This document shows positions 50,577 through 59,237 of a stretch of DNA of 64,000 nucleotides, piece after piece. The notes under the pieces are model-generated. The model saw only the letters and a program-made list of their open reading frames with translations, was not told where the DNA came from and did not search any database. Numbering within the stretch: the stretch's first letter is position 1; every line of letters starts with the position of its first letter. A program made the position numbers and the translations under genes. Origin of the DNA: Planctomonas sp. JC2975 (GTDB lineage Bacteria; Actinomycetota; Actinomycetes; Actinomycetales; Microbacteriaceae); assembly GCF_012985205.1 (NCBI RefSeq), contig NZ_JABEKS010000001.1, forward strand, positions 2,418,001-2,482,000. Reading direction: 5' to 3'.

Positions 50577-53570
50577 TCAGCTCACCTCCGAGGCCATGCG
50601 CTCATCCGTCGATGCCGGTGCCGTCGCCTCGACCATCGCGCTGTGGGTCGTGACGGACTGGCCCATCAGCTCGGCGACATCCGCATCCACTCCTACAGAT
50701 GCGACGACGGTCAGCGGTGGGGCACCGCTTCGCAGGCGTTCCGCCCGCTCCCGCTCCAGTACCTCCGCGATCGCGTTCCGATCCCGCTCATCGCCGACGC
50801 TGTCCGGATCGCAGAGCCCGAGCACCGCGATGCCATCGCGGAGCGCGAGATCCACCTCGTCGGCGGGAGCCGACGATCCGCGCAACGGGACGATGGCGGA
50901 CCGTGCGCGCACGGCGCCCGCCCTGGTGGGCAGCACGAAGCCCGCGACCTTGAGGCGGCCGGATGCCACGTCACCGCGCCCGCAGATCGCCGCCACTACG
51001 ATCGCACCGGCAAGGTCGTCATCCGCGCGCACGAGCAGAACATCGCCGTACGGGACGAGGACATCGAGCCCCGAGGCGATCTCGCGCCCAGAGCGGGCGA
51101 CCGCGACGTTCTCCGCGGCGATGGCGTATGCCGAACCGTCAGCCGGCCAGTCGGCGAGCTCCAGCTCGTGGGCGATGCCCTCACCCTCGGCGTCGAAGTG
51201 CGGCAGCATACGGTCGAGGCCGGCGGGCATCCACCAGGCGAACCTGCCGAACAGCCTCAGCACGGCGGGGATCAGCGTCATGCGCACGATGAACGCGTCG
51301 ATCGCGACGCCGACGGCGAGCCCGAGGGCGATCGGCTGGATCGAAGCGTCGCCCTCCGGCACGAAGGCCGCGAACACGGCGAACATGATGACGGCTGCCG
51401 CGGTGACCACCTTGGCCGAGCCGAGGAATCCCGCTTCGACGGCGCCGTGCGCGTCACCGTGATGCACGTAGTCCTCACGCATGCGGCTGACCAGGAAGAC
51501 CTCGTAGTCCATGGCCAGGCCGAAGAGCACACCCATGAGGATGATCGGCATGAAGCTGATGACGGACCCCAACGAGGCGACTCCGAGCGGTCCGGAGAGC
51601 CATCCGTCCATGAAGACGAGGCTCGTGATGCCGAACGCGGCGCCGATCGAGAGCAGGTAGCCGAGTGCCGCGGTGACCGGAACCACGATCGACCGGAACA
51701 CCATGGCCAACAGAACGAGAGACAGTCCGACGACCAGGATGCCGAACGGGAGCAGCGCCTGGGCGAGGCGCTCGGAGACGTCGATGCCCGCCGCCGTGTA
51801 TCCGGTCACGGACAGGTCGACGCCGTACTGCTTCTGGAACTCGTCGTGCATCCCTCTCAGTCGTCCGACGAGGTCCTCCGTGGCCTGCGAGTCAGGGGCG
51901 CCGCTCGGGATGACCTGCACGATGCCCGTGTCCCCGCTCTGGTTCGGCGTGGAAAGCGGCACCGCGACGACGCCCGGCACCTTGGCGATGCTCGCGCCGA
52001 GATCGTTCATCAGCCCGACCGGATCCTTGCTCTGGATGACCGACCCGGTCATGATGAGCGGCCCGTTGTATCCGGGGCCGAAGTGCTTGTCGATGAGGTC
52101 GTACGTGACGCGCCCTGGTTCGCCGGCGGGCAGTGATCCGGCATCCGGAAGTGCAAGGCGCAGATGGGACGCGGGAACCGCCAGCAATCCAAGTGCCGCG
52201 ACGATGACGACCACCGTGACGATCGGCCATCGGGTGGCGCCGCGGACCCAGCCGAGGAACAGCCGAGACGGACGGGCAGCGACGCGATCGGGAGTTGCGC
52301 CGGATCCGTCCTTTTCCACGTCGTCGTCCTGGCCATCGGCCGGACCGGATGCCGAGGGTGACGGATCGCGGGTCGTGGCATCCGTGATCGTCCCTGCGTC
52401 GGATCCGGCATCCGGGGTCACCGCCGCCGACCCCTCGGACGCCGCTTCGTGCGCCGACGCCCCGGACGCCTGCGCGGAGTGGCCCGTGCCCTCGTTCACG
52501 TGGCGGCGACCGTGCGGCGTACGTCCTGCCGCGCCGGGACGGAGGGCTTTCGGAACGATCCGCCATCCGAGGAATCCGAGTAGCGCCGGCATGAGCGTCA
52601 TCGAGATCAGCACGGCCAGAGCCACCGCGCCGGCGGATGCGACGCCCATGGTGGTGAGGAACGGGATGCCGGCCACGCTCAGCCCGAGCAGCGCGATGAT
52701 CACCGTCACCGCCGCGAACACCACGGCCGAACCCGCCGTTGCAATGGCCCGCGCTGCGGATTCTTCCGGATCGATCCCGCTGCGCACCTGGTCGCGATGT
52801 CGGGAGGCGATGAACAAGCCGTAGTCGATGCCCACCGCCAGACCGAGCATGAGAGCCAGAAGCGGCGTGGTCGACGTGATGGTCGTGACCGACGTCATGG
52901 CGAGGATCACGGAGAGCGACACCGCGACACCGAGGAGCGCGGTGATCAGCGGCATCGCCGCCGCCAGGAGCGACACGAACGTGAACGCGAGCACCACGAA
53001 GGCCACGGCGATGCCGAGAAGCTCCGTGATGCTGATCCCCGTCGATGTCTGCGCGAACAGTTGACCGCCCATGGCGGTCTGCGACCCCTTCGGCAGCTGC
53101 GACTCGAGGTGATGCGCCTCCGTCTGCAGGGCCGCATCCGTGGCGTCGGACACCGCGCTCTGCGCGACGGAAAGCTGCACGGGAACGATAACTGCCGACT
53201 CGTCGGAGCTGATGTTCGCCGTCGACGTCGATGAATACGGCGACGTCGCGGACGATACCTGAGGGATCCGCGACAGCCGGGTCACGCTCTCCTCGACCGC
53301 TGACTGGAAGGCCGGATCCCGCACGCTCGCGCCCGCCGGCGCCACGGCGACGAGTTGGGCGGATGCGCCGCTCATCTGCGGGAACGTGCGGGCCAGAGCG
53401 TCGAGCGCTTGCTGCGACTCGGTGCCTGGAATGGCGTACGTGTTCTGGGTCCCCGTGCCGAGCAGCGCTGCCCCTGCGATGGCCAGGGCCACGAGCGCCA
53501 GCCAGATCGTGAGAACCCAGGAGCGTCGCCGGAACGCCCATCGTCCGACGGCGTAGAGAAAGGACGACAT
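50577..53570 (-). CDS. MMPL-family RND transporter with degenerate ABC-ATPase-like C-terminus
   Basis: 997-residue exporter. Two MMPL halves (TM1, a periplasmic loop, five TM, twice) are joined by a polar linker at ~380-450 rich in Ala/Ser/Asp. The TM helices have the MMPL signature LALMLGLAVGIDYGLFIASR and, in the second half, LMGVLFGLAMDYEVFLVSRM. After the last TM (~790), residues ~808-965 read like an ABC nucleotide-binding domain: AIAAENVAVARSGREIASGL and GDVLLVRADDDLAGAIVVAA, with a Walker B-like VLGLCDPDSV. The Walker A G-GKST and LSGGQ motifs are absent. Stop one base before the YhgE gene start. Confidence 0.9.
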   Translation of the reverse strand: MSSFLYAVGRWAFRRRSWVLTIWLALVALAIAGAALLGTGTQNTYAIPGTESQQALDALARTFPQMSGASAQLVAVAPAGASVRDPAFQSAVEESVTRLSRIPQVSSATSPYSSTSTANISSDESAVIVPVQLSVAQSAVSDATDAALQTEAHHLESQLPKGSQTAMGGQLFAQTSTGISITELLGIAVAFVVLAFTFVSLLAAAMPLITALLGVAVSLSVILAMTSVTTITSTTPLLALMLGLAVGIDYGLFIASRHRDQVRSGIDPEESAARAIATAGSAVVFAAVTVIIALLGLSVAGIPFLTTMGVASAGAVALAVLISMTLMPALLGFLGWRIVPKALRPGAAGRTPHGRRHVNEGTGHSAQASGASAHEAASEGSAAVTPDAGSDAGTITDATTRDPSPSASGPADGQDDDVEKDGSGATPDRVAARPSRLFLGWVRGATRWPIVTVVVIVAALGLLAVPASHLRLALPDAGSLPAGEPGRVTYDLIDKHFGPGYNGPLIMTGSVIQSKDPVGLMNDLGASIAKVPGVVAVPLSTPNQSGDTGIVQVIPSGAPDSQATEDLVGRLRGMHDEFQKQYGVDLSVTGYTAAGIDVSERLAQALLPFGILVVGLSLVLLAMVFRSIVVPVTAALGYLLSIGAAFGITSLVFMDGWLSGPLGVASLGSVISFMPIILMGVLFGLAMDYEVFLVSRMREDYVHHGDAHGAVEAGFLGSAKVVTAAAVIMFAVFAAFVPEGDASIQPIALGLAVGVAIDAFIVRMTLIPAVLRLFGRFAWWMPAGLDRMLPHFDAEGEGIAHELELADWPADGSAYAIAAENVAVARSGREIASGLDVLVPYGDVLLVRADDDLAGAIVVAAICGRGDVASGRLKVAGFVLPTRAGAVRARSAIVPLRGSSAPADEVDLALRDGIAVLGLCDPDSVGDERDRNAIAEVLERERAERLRSGAPPLTVVASVGVDADVAELMGQSVTTHSAMVEATAPASTDERMASEVS

Positions 53571-53630
53571 GCTCAGCCCCCTGCCATGGTCCTGCGGTGA
53601 ATGTAGGTCGGAGTTCGACCCGCCGCAGGC

Positions 53631-53644
53631 CCCCTAATGAGGGG
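53631..53644 (-). terminator. Short hairpin after the DUF1023 gene
   Basis: CCCCT-AATG-AGGGG (53631-53644) is a 5-bp perfect stem eight bases past the stop of the minus-strand gene at 53653, in front of the MMPL gene. Weak on its own. Confidence 0.3.
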
Positions 53645-53652
53645 TCTCATGT

Positions 53653-54924
53653 TCAGTACAACGCCCGCGTCGGGTACCTGGTCGTCGCTGTCGCGGCGTT
53701 CGCGAGCGACTCGGTGCCGGCATCCAGGTAGCCGAAGGTGGTCACGTGCTCGCTGAACTTCTTCGCCAACGCGGTCATGTCGGTGACACCTGCGTATGCG
53801 GCGGATGTCGGATCGTTGTTCCAGTTGGAGTGTTTGATCGGCTCATGGGCCGTCACGGGCAGGCGTCCGCCCGAGCCCTCGACGTGAAGGATCGTGGCGC
53901 CGAACGACGGCGAACGCGGATCCTGTCTCGTGAGGCGCCCCCACTGCGCCTGGGTGTCGCCGACCGCCTCGCCTGCGTACACGTGTTCCGCGTGCAGGGC
54001 ACGGGCATCCCGGATATGCGCCTCGATTCCCGCAGACCCGAGCATGACGAACGAGAAGATGCCGAGTCCGCGGGTGGATGCCAAGGCGTTCGCCGCCGTC
54101 GTCGTGCCGTAGGAGTGCGCGATGACGCTGAGGTCCACGCCGACGCCGCCGTCTCGGCTCGCACGGAATCCCTCGAGCGCTGTCACCAGCCGCGGAGCAC
54201 CGCGGGCCGCGTAGCCGCCGAGGGCGGCGTCGATGCCGGGAGGCGGGGTGATGTACCCGATCCACGCGATGACGGATCGATGCGACGGGGCGCCGGCCTT
54301 GCCCTGCTCGTCGTACACGTTCTGCGCCGCCTGCGTCCACAGCTGCATGTCGTCGGCGTACGTTCCCATGCCCGGCACGTCGAAGGTCACCTGCATCGCC
54401 TGATCGGGATTGCCGACGGCCACCGCCGCGAGCGGCCGAGGCGCCGGCGTCAGCTCGACGAGGTAGCGCTCGGTGCCGCCCTTGCCGGTGAGTGATGCCT
54501 TGACCGCTTTGAGGGCGCGCAGACGGAACTGCGCCGTCGCATCCTTCGGGCGCGCCGCGACGCGCTTCTTCGTCGCGGCGAGCGCTCGCCCGAGGTAGAG
54601 CCGGTTCGCCGCGTCCCTGTCGACGTAGTCGACGCCCTCGAGGTTGCCGATGAGGTCCGGCGCGTTGCGCAGGGCGGTCTTGCGCTCCTTGCCCGTCGCG
54701 TCGTTCCAGAGTTCGTCGACGTACTTGCTGTCCGAGTTGGCGAGATCGACGGCCGTCTCCGGATGCTTGCGCAGATACTCCTGCGCCTGTTTCGGCGGCA
54801 TGCTCCACAGCTTCTGCAGCCCGTCGTCGATGACCTGCTTGCCGACGGTCGGCGCGGTCAAAACCGCCGTCACAGCGACACCGGCCATGACGATGATTCC
54901 GACGGCTCGCCCCCAGCCGATCAT
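53653..54924 (-). CDS. DUF1023-type alpha/beta hydrolase, membrane-anchored
   Basis: 423-residue protein. N-terminal anchor (RAVGIIVMAGVAVTAVLTAP), a helical region ~30-190, then an alpha/beta hydrolase of DUF1023 type with the nucleophile elbow VIAHSYGTTTAANAL (H-S-Y-G) and the PPPGIDAALGGYAARGAPRL segment typical of the family. The substrate is unknown; these proteins are common in actinobacteria. ATG 54924 precedes the anchor, whereas a longer frame to 55107 has low-complexity sequence. Adjacent to MMPL on the same strand. Confidence 0.8.
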   Translation of the reverse strand: MIGWGRAVGIIVMAGVAVTAVLTAPTVGKQVIDDGLQKLWSMPPKQAQEYLRKHPETAVDLANSDSKYVDELWNDATGKERKTALRNAPDLIGNLEGVDYVDRDAANRLYLGRALAATKKRVAARPKDATAQFRLRALKAVKASLTGKGGTERYLVELTPAPRPLAAVAVGNPDQAMQVTFDVPGMGTYADDMQLWTQAAQNVYDEQGKAGAPSHRSVIAWIGYITPPPGIDAALGGYAARGAPRLVTALEGFRASRDGGVGVDLSVIAHSYGTTTAANALASTRGLGIFSFVMLGSAGIEAHIRDARALHAEHVYAGEAVGDTQAQWGRLTRQDPRSPSFGATILHVEGSGGRLPVTAHEPIKHSNWNNDPTSAAYAGVTDMTALAKKFSEHVTTFGYLDAGTESLANAATATTRYPTRALY

Positions 54925-55192
54925 GTGCCGAAGTCTAAGCGCGCTCGGAGAGGCCCTGCCCGCCCCGAACGGGGGACGAACGGACGGATCGGTTCGGATC
55001 GGTGAGAGCCGCGAGGTGGCCATCGGGCCGGTGGGCACCGCACCGCCTGTCGCGGCTGAGAGCGCGACCACGGCCGCGCATCGACGGATGCGCGCACAGG
55101 CCGACATGCACCATGCTGGTCATTGCAACGATTCGATCGATGACGATCTCCGCCTCGCGAGGCGACGGGGAGATCAATGAAGGAGCATCCCC

Positions 55193-56008
55193 ATGGCTGC
55201 CGAGACAGCGTCCACCCCCTCCGTTCAGCTCTACTCCGTGCGCGACGCCATCGACGCCGACCTCGACGCCGCCGTCGCGCGCGTCGCAGAGATCGGCTTC
55301 CGCAACGTCGAGCCCTACGCCTTCCACCTGCGCACGGCGGACTACAAGCGCGCGTTCGCTGCCAATGGCATCCAGGCGCCGTCCGGCCACGCGCCGGTCA
55401 TCGACTCGGATGACGCGGCATCGATCTTCGACGCCGCCTCCGAGCTGGGCATGACCACCGTCATCGACCCGTTCATTCCGACGGATCGCTGGCAGACGGC
55501 GGATGACGTGCACCGCATCGCGGACCGCGTCAACGAGCTCACCGAGCAGGCCAAGGGCAACGGCCTCGAGTTCGGATACCACAACCACCAGTGGGAGTTC
55601 ACGAACAAGGTGGACGGCCGTGCGGTCTACGACCTGTTCGTCGAGCTGCTGAGCCCCGACACGGTGCTCGAGGTGGACACGTTCTGGGCCACGGTAGGCG
55701 GCGCCGACGCGCCCGCCGTGCTGCGCGCGCTGGGCGACCGGGTCCGCGCCTTGCACATCAAGGACGGCAAGATCGACGAGGACATCCGCAACGTGCTGCC
55801 CAGCAGCGAGAGCGCGCTGATCGTGCCGGAGGCGCTGCAGCGTGCGTTCGAGAACCAGACGCCGGCCGGTCAGGGCGACGTCGATGTGAAGGCGATCCTG
55901 CAGGCCGCGCCGAACGCGCTGCGCGTGGTCGAGTTCGACGCGTACAGCGGCGACGTCTTCGTAGGCATCGCCGAGTCGCTGGCCTGGCTCGCCGAGAACG
56001 ACAACTAA
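55193..56008 (+). CDS. Sugar phosphate isomerase/epimerase (xylose-isomerase-like TIM barrel)
   Basis: 271-residue TIM-barrel enzyme of the AP_endonuc_2 superfamily: SVQLYSVRDAIDADLDAAVA, FGYHNHQWEF (metal-binding His/Glu), LEVDTFWATVGG and LHIKDGKID (His). Likely isomerises or epimerises a sugar or inositol derivative. AAGGAG precedes ATG 55193. It is convergent with the ROK regulator gene; the 268 bases upstream to the DUF1023 gene contain no gene I can see. Confidence 0.85.
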   Translation: MAAETASTPSVQLYSVRDAIDADLDAAVARVAEIGFRNVEPYAFHLRTADYKRAFAANGIQAPSGHAPVIDSDDAASIFDAASELGMTTVIDPFIPTDRWQTADDVHRIADRVNELTEQAKGNGLEFGYHNHQWEFTNKVDGRAVYDLFVELLSPDTVLEVDTFWATVGGADAPAVLRALGDRVRALHIKDGKIDEDIRNVLPSSESALIVPEALQRAFENQTPAGQGDVDVKAILQAAPNALRVVEFDAYSGDVFVGIAESLAWLAENDN

Positions 56009-56044
56009 CCACCGGCCGGCCACTGGCCAGTGGCCACACCTGCA

Positions 56045-56123
56045 CCGAGAACAGCAACTGTCGCGCTCTCAGCACGAGAACAGCAGCAATTCTGCTGTTC
56101 TCGCAGACAGTTGCTGTTCTCGG
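56045..56123. terminator. Nested inverted repeat between convergent genes
   Basis: Outer arms CCGAGAACAGCAACTGTC (56045-56062) and its exact reverse complement (56106-56123). Inner arms CGAGAACAGCAG (56075-56086) and its exact reverse complement (56092-56103), around a 5-base loop. The four arms share a CGAGAACAGCA core, so the element is built from two inverted pairs of one unit. It lies 37 bases after the isomerase stop and 45 before the ROK stop, fitting a bidirectional terminator. Confidence 0.75.
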
Positions 56124-56167
56124 AGCGGGCAGTGGTCAGCGGCGGTGACAGCAACTACAGCGGCAGG

Positions 56168-57442
56168 TCAGGCCGAGGCAGCGATCGACGCCCGCCGTGC
56201 GACGCCGCCGCTGCGCAGGAACTCAGCGACCGGCAGCGTCGCGGCGCCGAGTGCAACGGCATCCCGACCGAGGTCGGCACGCACCACCTCCAGCCGCTGG
56301 AACGGGCGAGCCAGCGCGTTGCGTCCGATGGCTTCCCGGATGAGCGGCAGCACCTGGTCGGGCAGCGCATGCCCCAGCCATCCTCCGATCACGATCTTCT
56401 CGGGCGTGAACAGATTGACGAGGTTTCCGAGCCCGACTCCGAGGTAGTCCACCAGCTCGCCGACGACCTCCACGGCCGCCGGATCGCACGTCGAGCCATC
56501 CGTCGAATCGGTCACCGAACCGCGTGCGGCCCCGCCCAGTATCCCGACGAGCCGCTCCTCGACCTCCCGCGGATTCGCCGCACGCTCGCGTCCGGTGAGG
56601 TAGTCGTATCGCGCGACAATGGCATCCGCTCCTGCGTACGCCTCGAGGCATCCGTTGGCGCCGCAGACGCAGTCGCGTCCGCCTGCCACGACTGTGGTGT
56701 GGCCGAGTTCTCCCGCGAACGACCTGGCATCCGTGCCGGGCGTCGCCACGATGCTCGCGCCGACTCCCGCGCCGAGCAGCACGATGATGGCGTTCTCGCT
56801 CTGCGCTGCCGCGCCGAACCAGCGTTCGGCCTGCCCGAGGGTGTTCGCACCGTTGTCGACGACGAGCGGAAGGTCGGTGCGCTCGCGAAGCATCCGCTCG
56901 ATCGGCAGGGCTCCCCATCCGATCGACTGGTCGTAGACGACGGCTCCTTCGTCCTCGCGCTCGACCAGGCCGGGGACTCCGACACCCACGCCGAGGATCT
57001 CGTCGGCCTCCACCCCTGACTCTGCCATGACGGCATCGATGCCCGAGATCACGTGGTCGATCACCTCGTCGGGACCCAGCCGCACGTTGCTCGTGCGGGA
57101 GCGGTGCGAAGCAAGCACGTGCATCCCGAGGTCGAAGAGTTCGACCCGCACCGTCGTCTCGCTCACGTCGACGCCGATCACATGACCCGAGCGGGGATCG
57201 ATGTGGAACAGCCCGCGAGGACGTCCGCCGTTCGACTCCTCCGATCCGACCTCGGCGACGCATCCGATGCGCAGCAGGTCGCACATCACGTTCGAGACGG
57301 TGGCGAGGCTCACATGCGCCGCCCTTGCGATGCCCTGATAGGTGAGTGGACCGTGCAGGTACAGCTCCCACAGCGTGCGCGAACGGTTGGTCCTGCGGAG
57401 GTCGCGCACCGTTGTCGGGCGTGCTGACGGCATCCGATCCAC
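56168..57442 (-). CDS. ROK-family transcriptional regulator
   Basis: 424-residue regulator. An N-terminal winged helix-turn-helix (LTYQGIARAAHVSLATVSNV) is followed by a ROK sugar-kinase-like domain with GVDVSETTVRVELFDL, LVVDNGANTLGQAERWFG and the zinc motif CVCGANGCLEAYAG. GTG at 57442 or ATG at 57433 could start it. It sits next to an MFS transporter (divergent) and a sugar isomerase and probably regulates them in response to a sugar. Confidence 0.9.
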   Translation of the reverse strand: MDRMPSARPTTVRDLRRTNRSRTLWELYLHGPLTYQGIARAAHVSLATVSNVMCDLLRIGCVAEVGSEESNGGRPRGLFHIDPRSGHVIGVDVSETTVRVELFDLGMHVLASHRSRTSNVRLGPDEVIDHVISGIDAVMAESGVEADEILGVGVGVPGLVEREDEGAVVYDQSIGWGALPIERMLRERTDLPLVVDNGANTLGQAERWFGAAAQSENAIIVLLGAGVGASIVATPGTDARSFAGELGHTTVVAGGRDCVCGANGCLEAYAGADAIVARYDYLTGRERAANPREVEERLVGILGGAARGSVTDSTDGSTCDPAAVEVVGELVDYLGVGLGNLVNLFTPEKIVIGGWLGHALPDQVLPLIREAIGRNALARPFQRLEVVRADLGRDAVALGAATLPVAEFLRSGGVARRASIAASA

Positions 57443-57576
57443 CTGACTGTCGTGGCCGCCGACGCCACGACACGTCTCCGCGGCGACACACAGCCTGTTC
57501 CGCCCATCGTAGTGAGAGCGCGACCATTGCCGGACCGGAGCATCGACCGGGTCGACCGACCCACACCGCCATGCCC

Positions 57577-57741
57577 TTATCGCGGCCGCGCCACTTCAAC
57601 CGACTCCATCGGCTCGGCCATGCGAGCAAGCTCGCGCGGCGCTCACCTCAGTCGTCGGTTATCGCGGCCGCGCCACTTCAACCGACTCCATCGGCTCGGC
57701 CATGCGAGCAAGCTCGCGCGGCGCTCACCTCAGTCGTCGGT
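57577..57741. repeat. Exact 82-bp tandem duplication
   Basis: 57577-57658 and 57659-57740 are identical 82-bp copies; the identity includes the next base. Each copy contains GCGAGCAAGCTCGC, a 6-bp stem with a 2-base loop, and CGCGGCCGCG. The duplication lies in the 310-base gap between the divergent ROK gene and the MFS gene, and ends 12 bases before the MFS start, so it duplicates whatever promoter or operator is there. The rest of the gap shows nothing recognisable. Confidence 0.95.
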
Positions 57742-57752
57742 AAGGTGTCCGC

Positions 57753-59195
57753 ATGACCGACCACCCGACCGGCCGCGGCAACGACGCTGCAACTGGCGCC
57801 CAGCAGTCCTCCACCTCGTCCGCCGCCACGGATGCCGCCGCCGGCGAGACCCTGCTCGTCGCGCCCGTCCCACGGCGCAAGGTGCTCGCCTGGGCGCTGT
57901 ACGACTGGGCCGGGTCCTCCTTCAACGCGGTGGCCACCACCTTCGTCTTCACCCGCTACCTGACCAGCTCGTCCTTCGGCGACACGGATGCGCTCTCGGG
58001 CCAGCTTGGTCTCTGGCTCGGTCTCGCGGGCGTTCTCGTCGCCGTCACCGCGCCGATCACCGGCCAGCAGTCGGACGCCGGCGGCCACCGCAAGCGCTGG
58101 CTGGGCGTATGGACAGGCATCACCGCCGTCGCCCTCCTCGCGATGGCCTTCGTCTTCCCCGAGCCGCGGTTCGCGGTGCTGGGGTTCCTGGCCCTCAGCA
58201 TCGGCACGATCGCCAGCGAGCTCGCCAACGTCAACTACTACGCCATGCTCACGCAGGTCTCCACGCCGAAGAACGTCGGCCGGGTCAGCGGATTCGGCTG
58301 GGGCATGGGATACGTGGGCGGCATCATCCAGCTGCTCATCCTGTTGTTCGCCTTCATCAACCCCGAGTTGCAGATCGCCGGATTCGGATACGTGCAGCTC
58401 TCGATGATCGTCTCCACCCTCTGGTACGTCGTCTTCTCGCTGCCGGTGTTCTTCGCACTGGGCGAGAACAAACAGCCGGTCGTCGGCGGTGTGCAGCGCG
58501 CCGGCCTAATCGGCGCGTACGTCGAACTCGGACGCTCGGTCGCCCGTCTCTGGACGCGCAGCCGCAACACGGTCTGGTTCCTCATCGCGAGCGCGGTGTT
58601 CCGCGACGGCCTGACCGGAATCTTCACGTTCGGCGGTGTGATCGCCTCCGGCTCCTTCGGCTTCTCGGCCAGCCTGGTCATCTATTTCGCCGTTGCGGCG
58701 AATCTCGTCGCCGGCATCGCCACCATCGGAACCGGGGTACTGGACGACCGGTGGGGTCCGCGACGCGTCATCATCACGTCGCTGGTCGGTCTGCTGGTCT
58801 CTGGTGTCGCCGCCGTCGGCCTGGCGCTCGGCATGTTCGATCCGACGGCGGGCGCCATCAAGTCCGACGGCTCGCCAAGCGGCCTCGCGCCGGCGTGGAT
58901 CTTCTGGATCTTCGGCCTCTGCCTCTGCCTCTTCGTCGGACCGGCGCAGTCGGCATCGCGGAGCTTCCTCGCGCGCATCATCCCCCCAGGCCACGAGGGC
59001 GAGGTGTTCGGTCTCTACGCCACCACCGGGCGTGCCGCCACGTTCCTGTCGCCGCTGCTCTTCACCGCGTTCATCGCGATCGGCGGCAGGCAGATCTGGG
59101 GCATCGCCGGCATCATGCTCGTCATCCTGGCCGGCCTCGTGCTCATGCTCTTCGTTCGGGCGCCCAAGGACGACAAGCTCGACCTCACCAGCTGA
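57753..59195 (+). CDS. MFS transporter (UMF1-like)
   Basis: 480-residue inner-membrane protein with about 12 hydrophobic segments. It begins with ALYDWAGSSFNAVATTFVFT, the conserved start of UMF1/Atg22-like MFS transporters, and has GGHRKRWLGVWTGITAVALL after TM2/3 and SRSFLARIIPPGHEGEVFGL near the end. The substrate is unknown. AAGG at 57742 precedes ATG 57753. Divergent from a ROK regulator and convergent with a Gfo/Idh gene. Confidence 0.9.
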   Translation: MTDHPTGRGNDAATGAQQSSTSSAATDAAAGETLLVAPVPRRKVLAWALYDWAGSSFNAVATTFVFTRYLTSSSFGDTDALSGQLGLWLGLAGVLVAVTAPITGQQSDAGGHRKRWLGVWTGITAVALLAMAFVFPEPRFAVLGFLALSIGTIASELANVNYYAMLTQVSTPKNVGRVSGFGWGMGYVGGIIQLLILLFAFINPELQIAGFGYVQLSMIVSTLWYVVFSLPVFFALGENKQPVVGGVQRAGLIGAYVELGRSVARLWTRSRNTVWFLIASAVFRDGLTGIFTFGGVIASGSFGFSASLVIYFAVAANLVAGIATIGTGVLDDRWGPRRVIITSLVGLLVSGVAAVGLALGMFDPTAGAIKSDGSPSGLAPAWIFWIFGLCLCLFVGPAQSASRSFLARIIPPGHEGEVFGLYATTGRAATFLSPLLFTAFIAIGGRQIWGIAGIMLVILAGLVLMLFVRAPKDDKLDLTS

Positions 59196-59215
59196 TCGGG
59201 GCCGGCCGAACCGGA

Positions 59216-59236
59216 TTCGACCAGCTCGACCGGCGG
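59216..59236. repeat. Dispersed copy of the TTCGACnAGCTCGACCGGCGG repeat
   Basis: Positions 59216-59236 match 45960-45980 at 20 of 21 bases. It sits between convergent genes (MFS and Gfo/Idh), inside a G+C-rich partial hairpin. It belongs to the same small intergenic repeat family as the dnaJ-grpE element. Confidence 0.7.
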
Positions 59237-59237
59237 C

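Noticed and set aside
50313-52136. 607-residue plus-strand frame
   Set aside because: Antisense to the MMPL/YhgE genes; Asp/Arg-rich without any domain.
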